This document shows, piece after piece, positions 8,293 to 15,377 of a DNA stretch of 15,377 nt. The notes under the pieces are model-generated. The model made no database searches. It saw only the letters and a list, made by a program, of their open reading frames with translations, and was not told the DNA's origin. Source of the DNA: Idiomarina sp. UBA6142 (lineage in GTDB: Bacteria; Pseudomonadota; Gammaproteobacteria; Enterobacterales; Alteromonadaceae); NCBI GenBank assembly GCA_002423905.1, contig DIVC01000053.1:1-15377 (forward strand), read 5' to 3'. Position 1 is the stretch's first letter, and every line of letters begins with the position of its first letter. The translations under genes were made by a program, and so were the position numbers.

Positions 8293-8321
8293 AAAAAGCC
8301 TCCAGCAATGGGGGCTTTTTT
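8293..8321 (+). terminator. Rho-independent terminator of the S10 operon
   Basis: AAAAAGCCTCC (8293-8303) pairs with GGGGGCTTTTT (8310-8320), one T:G wobble, around the six-base loop AGCAAT, with the T-run running to 8321. The A-run on the left means it could also work on the opposite strand, but no gene converges on it here. Confidence 0.92.
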
Positions 8322-8365
8322 GTTTCTACTTGCTCGCCGTGGCTGAAATCAGTACAGTGAAGCAA

Positions 8366-11249
<2,884 letters not shown>

Positions 11250-11258
11250 TAAACCTTT

Positions 11259-11885
11259 ATGAGCCAGTATTTCGAGATTAATCCTGATAATCCGCAGCGG
11301 CGCCTGATTGAGCAAGCGGCACAAATTATTATGCGTGGTGGCGTGGCGGTGTATCCCACTGATTCTGGCTATGCGATTGGCTGCCGAATTGGTGACAAAA
11401 ACGCGATGGAGCGTATTTGTCGTATTCGACAAATTGACAAACACCACCATTTCACCTTGATGTGTCGCGATTTATCCGAGCTATCCACCTACGCTCGGGT
11501 GGATAACACAGCCTTTCGATTACTGAAGAACAATACCCCAGGTGCCTACACCTTTATTCTAAAGGGCACCAAAGAAGTGCCGCGGCGGCTGCTCAACGAA
11601 AAGCGCAAAACCATTGGTATTCGGGTGTCTGATGACCCCATTACCATGGCGCTGCTCGAAGTACTTGGAGAACCACTGATGTCGACCTCATTGGTACTCG
11701 ATGGTAATGAATTTGCCGAATCCGATCCGTACGAAATACGGCAACGGTTAGAGCGCTTTGTGGATGTGATTATAGATGGTGAGAACCGTGGCGAAGAGCC
11801 GACCACGGTGATTGATATGGCGGACGACGACATTGTTATTGTCCGTGAAGGGGCTGGTGATGTGCAGCCGTTTCTCAACCGCTAG
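11259..11885 (+). CDS. yciO: YciO, YrdC/Sua5-domain protein
   Basis: A 208-residue YrdC-like protein very similar to E. coli YciO along its length: VYPTDSGYAIGC (31-42), KNAMERICRIRQ (47-58), FTLMCRDLSELSTY (65-78), then NNTPGAYTFILKGTKEVPRR, and the C-terminal PTTVIDM/VREGAGDVQPFL. YciO is a paralogue of TsaC/Sua5, which makes threonylcarbamoyl-adenylate for tRNA t6A. The role of YciO itself is not settled, and it should not be named tsaC. The ATG at 11259 has only a weak ribosome binding site, 9 nt after rnm; expression probably depends on readthrough from rnm. Confidence 0.95.
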   Translation: MSQYFEINPDNPQRRLIEQAAQIIMRGGVAVYPTDSGYAIGCRIGDKNAMERICRIRQIDKHHHFTLMCRDLSELSTYARVDNTAFRLLKNNTPGAYTFILKGTKEVPRRLLNEKRKTIGIRVSDDPITMALLEVLGEPLMSTSLVLDGNEFAESDPYEIRQRLERFVDVIIDGENRGEEPTTVIDMADDDIVIVREGAGDVQPFLNR

Positions 11886-11893
11886 CAGGTGTT

Positions 11894-12724
11894 ATGGCTG
11901 AGGCGTCGGTAACTCCACAACAACATTCATTGGCGCTAGGCTTCGTGCGCGGCGAGCCGGTGCTTGAACGTCCTGACGATCTGTATATTCCGCCTGATGC
12001 ACTGGAACTCATTCTTGAAAGCTTTGCTGGCCCCATGGATTTGCTGCTCTATCTGATTCGCCGGCAAAAATTCGACATTGTCGATTTACCCATACTACCC
12101 ATCACTCAGCAATACATGACCTACGTCGAGTTGATGAAAGATCTCAAGTTAGAATTAGCCGCTGATTATTTGGTGATGGCGGCTATGCTGACCGAAATAA
12201 AAAGTCGATTGCTGCTGCCTAAACCAGCTACAGAAATAGATGATGAATTGGATCCGCGGGCGGAGTTGGTGCGGCGTTTACAAGAGTATGAAGCGATTCG
12301 CCGTGGTGCTGAGCAGCTGGATAACTTGCCGCAACAGGGCCGCGATTATTATATTGCGCACACGGCCACCGATGCCAAGCAATGGCTACAACAACAACTG
12401 CCGGATGTGGCGCTGCAAGAGCTAGCCATAGCATTTAGTCAGGCTCTTGCTCAGGCGCAACTTCTCAATCATCACCAGGTGCAGCGTGAAAAGTTATCTA
12501 CCCGCGAACGAATGAGCCGGATCCTCGATTTATTGCAGCAACGTAAACGCTTGCGTTTTGCTGATTTATTCATACCCAGTGAGGGCCGACCTGGGGTAGT
12601 GGTGAGTTTCTTAGCAGTGCTTGAACTAGTCAAAGAAGCGTTGATTGAAGTGGTACAAATTGACGCTTATAGTGAAATCCACATTACCACCAAAGAGCTC
12701 CATGATGCAGCAGCAACAACTTAA
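11894..12724 (+). CDS. scpA: Segregation and condensation protein A (kleisin)
   Basis: ScpA is the kleisin that bridges SMC heads in the SMC-ScpAB condensin. The N-terminal SMC-neck-binding domain is clear at about 35-110 (ELILESFAGPMDLLLYLIRR at 38-57, then VDLPILPITQQYM and AADYLVMAAMLTEIKSRLLL). A variable acidic linker and YEAIRRGAEQL (132-142) come next, then a middle region rich in Gln and Leu. A C-terminal winged helix follows from about residue 200 (LSTRERMSRILDLLQQRKRL ... FLAVLELVKEALIEVVQ). A 30-residue N-terminal extension precedes the domain; ATG at 11894 sits eight bases after the yciO stop. The 3' end overlaps scpB by 23 nt, which supports joint, stoichiometric synthesis. Confidence 0.96.
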   Translation: MAEASVTPQQHSLALGFVRGEPVLERPDDLYIPPDALELILESFAGPMDLLLYLIRRQKFDIVDLPILPITQQYMTYVELMKDLKLELAADYLVMAAMLTEIKSRLLLPKPATEIDDELDPRAELVRRLQEYEAIRRGAEQLDNLPQQGRDYYIAHTATDAKQWLQQQLPDVALQELAIAFSQALAQAQLLNHHQVQREKLSTRERMSRILDLLQQRKRLRFADLFIPSEGRPGVVVSFLAVLELVKEALIEVVQIDAYSEIHITTKELHDAAATT

Positions 12725-13274
12725 ACAAGCTGTCGAGGCGCTGTTGTTCGTGGCTGAGCAACCGCTCACTGAAGCGCAGCTATGGCAACATTTTAGTGAT
12801 AGTTTGGGCGCTGACGTGGTGAGTAGAAAGCAACTCCAACAATGCCTCACCGAATTACAGTCAGATTACGCTGAACGCGGCGTTCAATTGTGCAAGGTTG
12901 CCAGCGGTTACAGATTTCAGACACGCGCTGAGTTGGGTGGTATAATCAGCCAGTTGTGGCAAGAAAAGCCGCCGCGCTATTCGCAAGCGTTGTTAGAAAC
13001 CCTTGCTTTAGTGGCTTATCGGCAGCCAATCACTCGCGGTGATATTGAGGCGATACGTGGCGTTAGCGTCAGCTCGCAGATCATGAAGACCTTGCAAGAA
13101 CGTGGTTGGATAAAAGTGGTTGGGCATCGGGAAGTTCCGGGTCGGCCGCAGTTATATGCCACCACCAACGACTTTTTAGATTATTTTGGCTTGCAGGATT
13201 TATCACAATTGCCAGATATCCCTGCGCCAGCAACCGCATTATTAATCGCTGAGACAGCGCCCAAACAAGAGTAA
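12702..13274 (+). CDS. scpB: Segregation and condensation protein B
   Basis: ScpB is a tandem winged-helix dimer that binds the ScpA linker. [20 protein letters not shown] (7-26) opens the first winged helix. The signature [20 protein letters not shown] (98-117) with IRGVSVSS, and [18 protein letters not shown] (147-164), mark the second. The frame is open up to a TTG at 12645, but the family begins right before this first helix, so I take the tandem ATG-ATG at 12702/12705, giving 190 residues. This start lies inside the last 23 bases of scpA. Eight bases separate the stop from rluB. Confidence 0.95.
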   Translation: MMQQQQLKQAVEALLFVAEQPLTEAQLWQHFSDSLGADVVSRKQLQQCLTELQSDYAERGVQLCKVASGYRFQTRAELGGIISQLWQEKPPRYSQALLETLALVAYRQPITRGDIEAIRGVSVSSQIMKTLQERGWIKVVGHREVPGRPQLYATTNDFLDYFGLQDLSQLPDIPAPATALLIAETAPKQE

Positions 13275-13281
13275 TAAGCCC

Positions 13282-14268
13282 ATGAGTGAAAAGTTACAGA
13301 AGATTCTAGCCCGTTCGGGCCATGGTTCGCGCCGTGAATTAGAGGCAAAAATTGCCGCCGGTCGAGTCAGTGTCAATGGCGTTGTCGCCACCTTGGGCGA
13401 ACGGATAGAAGCCGATGCTAAAGTCCGTATCGATGGCCACGAAGTGAATATCAAGCCACTAGAAGATGTGGTGTGCCGGGTTTTGATGTATCACAAACCT
13501 GAGGGTGAATTGTGTACCCGCAAAGACCCCGAAGGGCGACCCACTGTCTATGACCGCTTGCCACGTATGCAAGGCGCTCGTTGGGTGGCTGTGGGTCGTC
13601 TGGATGTGAATACTTCAGGGTTATTGCTGTTTACCACCGATGGCGAGCTGGCCAACCGATTGATGCACCCTGCACATCAAATCGAGCGCGAATATGCCGT
13701 GCGAGTATTCGGTGAAGTCACCGACGAGATGCTAAAAACTTTGAGTAAAGGTGTGACCTTAGAAGATGGCCCGGCATCGTTTAAAGAAATCAAACGCGGT
13801 GGCGGTGAGGGCATTAATCAGTGGTTTAATGTGATGCTCACTGAAGGCCGTAATCGTGAAGTCCGACGCTTGTGGGAGTCACAAGGGGTGCAGGTATCAC
13901 GCTTAATTCGGGTCCGCTACGGCTCCATCAAACTCGAGCAAGGGCTGCCACAAAGTGGTTGGGGTGAACTCACGCTTGAGCAGGTGAATTATCTGCGTAG
14001 TTTGGTACAGCTACCCTTAGAAGAACGCAGTTTTATTGATCCTAACCGCTCGGAAACCCGGCAAAAACGCTATTCGCGTGCGCGCCGTAACCAGCAACGT
14101 AGTCGGGTTCAAAGTGGCAAGCCAGCGCTAGCTAGCAAAACTAAGCAAGATAGTAACAAGCTGAACGATAAAGCACCTAAAGAATTGGTCCGTAAGCCCA
14201 AACCAAAAGCCACCGGCAGCAAGCCGCGCAGTAAGCCGATTGGTAAAACCCGTGCGGGTACGCGCTGA
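13282..14268 (+). CDS. rluB: 23S rRNA pseudouridine(2605) synthase RluB
   Basis: RluB converts U2605 of 23S rRNA to pseudouridine. An S4 RNA-binding domain covers about 2-60 ([20 protein letters not shown] ... GRVSVNG). The RsuA/RluB/E/F catalytic domain follows, with [13 protein letters not shown] containing the nucleophile D108, [16 protein letters not shown] and [15 protein letters not shown]. Residues after about 250 form a long, very basic, low-complexity tail rich in Arg, Lys, Gln and Ser, which is also found in other RluB proteins and separates them from the shorter RsuA. In many gammaproteobacteria rluB directly follows scpB, as here. The last 17 bases overlap my chosen start of the next gene. 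Confidence 0.95.
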   Translation: MSEKLQKILARSGHGSRRELEAKIAAGRVSVNGVVATLGERIEADAKVRIDGHEVNIKPLEDVVCRVLMYHKPEGELCTRKDPEGRPTVYDRLPRMQGARWVAVGRLDVNTSGLLLFTTDGELANRLMHPAHQIEREYAVRVFGEVTDEMLKTLSKGVTLEDGPASFKEIKRGGGEGINQWFNVMLTEGRNREVRRLWESQGVQVSRLIRVRYGSIKLEQGLPQSGWGELTLEQVNYLRSLVQLPLEERSFIDPNRSETRQKRYSRARRNQQRSRVQSGKPALASKTKQDSNKLNDKAPKELVRKPKPKATGSKPRSKPIGKTRAGTR

Positions 14269-15295
14269 TTGGCAATTGACGGGGCCACTGCTGGCGCTGT
14301 GGCCCTTTCGTGACGATGTCTGGCCGCAGCAAGGGCGGCCTGCTCAGCAACAACTCCTGCAGCTGCTAAGGCAGCTACAACCGCTCCATCCGGTGCTGTT
14401 GGCAGTGCCGCCACGATGGTATGCCTCGGTAAGGCGTCAGGTAAGTGCCGAAATCCCCATCGTCATGCTGCCATATAATGATGCATGGCCGCGCGATTTT
14501 GGCCCATTTTGGTTACAGCAACAGTGCACCGAGCGGATCCGAGCAGTGCAATTTGATTTTCATGCCTGGCAGGGTCTTTACCCCGATTATCAAGCAGACA
14601 AACGCTTTGCTAGCGCGCTAACACAGCGGTTGTGCTGCCCGCTGACCCGCTATGATTTGGTGCTTGAGGGTGGGGCAATAACCACCAACGGTGACGGCGT
14701 AGCTATCGTTAATGCGGTGAGTGTACAACGCAATAACCCGGGCTGGCGTTTGTCACAGATCAGTGCTCAGTTAACCAAACAGTTAGGTTTAAAGCATATT
14801 TTTTGGTTGTACGAGGCGCACGCGGCGGATGAAACGGGCGGTCATATTGACAATCAAGTGCAATTTGCTGACTCGTGTACCTTAGTACACGCATTAGCCG
14901 CTCCAGTGCTCGCTGTGCTGCAGCAGCAACTGGTCGCCGCCGGCTTGCATTACCGTTACGTCGCCTTGCCGGCGCTGCAAACTATCCAGCCGCATGCCCA
15001 TGAATTCCATACTGTAGCGCGCCGCAAAGGCGTTATGGTGCGTGGGCAGCAGCCGTTGTTAGCCAGTTATGTAAATTTTATTCGGGTAGCCGATGTATTA
15101 CTGTTACCACAGTTTGGTTTACCGACTGATCAACCAGCGCTAACCTCGCTGCGCCAGTGCCTGCCTGAACTCCAGGTGTTAGGTGTTGCCGCTGATGAAT
15201 TTATCAAAGCCGGCGGCGGGCCGCATTGCCTGACCTTACATACCCCTGCAAGCGGAGTAAACACGACATGGATGAACAGCAGCAACAAGCGTTAG
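14252..15295 (+). CDS. Agmatine deiminase / peptidyl-arginine-deiminase-family protein
   Basis: A member of the guanidino-group-modifying PAD family; bacterial agmatine deiminases (AguA) convert agmatine to N-carbamoylputrescine and ammonia in putrescine synthesis. Numbering from the GTG at 14252 (347 residues): [20 protein letters not shown] at 5-24 corresponds to the family's 'AEW...WMAWP.R...W' opening. [13 protein letters not shown] (76-88) supplies the substrate aspartates, EGGA (139-142) is conserved, GGHIDN (196-201) has the catalytic H198 and D200, and GGGPHCLT (321-328) has the nucleophile C326. There is no in-frame ATG early enough; GTG 14252 or TTG 14240 are the choices, neither with a clear ribosome binding site, so translation probably depends on rluB, which it overlaps. 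The 21-residue tail after the cysteine overlaps recX by 28 nt. Agmatine as the substrate is inferred. Confidence 0.85.
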   Translation: MRVRADWQLTGPLLALWPFRDDVWPQQGRPAQQQLLQLLRQLQPLHPVLLAVPPRWYASVRRQVSAEIPIVMLPYNDAWPRDFGPFWLQQQCTERIRAVQFDFHAWQGLYPDYQADKRFASALTQRLCCPLTRYDLVLEGGAITTNGDGVAIVNAVSVQRNNPGWRLSQISAQLTKQLGLKHIFWLYEAHAADETGGHIDNQVQFADSCTLVHALAAPVLAVLQQQLVAAGLHYRYVALPALQTIQPHAHEFHTVARRKGVMVRGQQPLLASYVNFIRVADVLLLPQFGLPTDQPALTSLRQCLPELQVLGVAADEFIKAGGGPHCLTLHTPASGVNTTWMNSSNKR

Positions 15296-15377
15296 ATGTG
15301 GTAGTGCGGTTATTGGGCGGTCGTGAGCATAGCCGCCATGAACTGCAACAAAAGCTGTTGCAGCGAGGCTTTACTAG
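15268..15377 (+). CDS. recX: Regulatory protein RecX, N-terminal part (runs off the window)
   Basis: From the ATG at 15268 the frame reads [16 protein letters not shown], then GGREHSRHELQQKLLQRGFT to the window edge, 36 residues with no stop. The pattern 'A-x-x-L-L-x-x-R-E-H-S-x-x-E-L-x-x-K-L-x-x-R-G' is the first helical repeat of RecX, which binds inside the RecA filament groove and inhibits its activities. GGAG (15254-15257) lies 10 nt upstream. The start is within the last codons of the deiminase gene. RecX is usually found beside recA, so this position is uncommon. The remainder of the gene must be seen to be certain. Confidence 0.75.
   Translation, partial: MDEQQQQALDVVVRLLGGREHSRHELQQKLLQRGFT

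Noticed and set aside
12645..12701. N-terminal extension of ScpB from TTG 12645
   Set aside because: The extra 19 residues (in scpA overlap) do not belong to the ScpB fold; tandem ATG at 12702 fits the family.

Overview
The window looks like core chromosome of a gammaproteobacterium. The ribosomal proteins read almost residue for residue like those of E. coli, and FadH, YciO, Rnm, DusA and RluB are all of the gammaproteobacterial type. The presence of scpA-scpB, a signal-peptide-bearing M19 dipeptidase and a PsrA-like box points to a marine Alteromonadales-type lineage, perhaps near Idiomarina or Pseudidiomarina. That placement is an inference from gene content; I could not run a search. I see no mobile element, CRISPR array, phage gene, rRNA or tRNA.

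Layout. (1) Bases 1-111 are the tail of a gene that is probably an amidase. (2) dusA (tRNA dihydrouridine synthase A) follows at 172-1212. (3) At 1286-1729 there is a small two-gene unit behind a very good sigma-54 (-24/-12) promoter: an 84-residue exported protein and a 39-residue membrane peptide. This is the place where E. coli has pspG, a sigma-54-dependent phage-shock gene next to dusA. (4) A secreted or lipid-anchored M19 dipeptidase occupies 1817-3031. (5) The complete S10 ribosomal operon (rpsJ-rplC-rplD-rplW-rplB-rpsS-rplV-rpsC-rplP-rpmC-rpsQ) runs 3048-8321. It has a perfect-consensus promoter, a structured leader of about 215 nt ending in an attenuator-like hairpin, and a strong intrinsic terminator after rpsQ. 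(6) A tightly packed same-strand run follows from 8366: fadH, rnm (yciV), yciO, scpA, scpB, rluB, an agmatine-deiminase-family gene and the start of recX. Several of these junctions overlap.

How the parts work together. The S10 operon makes eleven ribosomal proteins, and the leader is the expected site for feedback by L4, encoded by the third gene. The downstream block mixes fatty-acid beta-oxidation (fadH), rRNA 5' maturation (rnm), 23S rRNA pseudouridylation (rluB), a YrdC-like protein (yciO), the kleisin subunits of SMC condensin (scpAB) and a RecA modulator (recX). Here the S10 operon is not followed by the spc operon (rplN onwards) and is not preceded by the str operon (fusA/tuf), so the usual ribosomal supercluster is broken on both sides.

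The most interesting novelty candidate is the sigma-54-driven small-protein pair next to dusA, which may be a non-homologous or highly diverged replacement for PspG in envelope stress. I found no convincing larger undescribed system; the rest is ordinary housekeeping DNA with some regulatory features worth checking.
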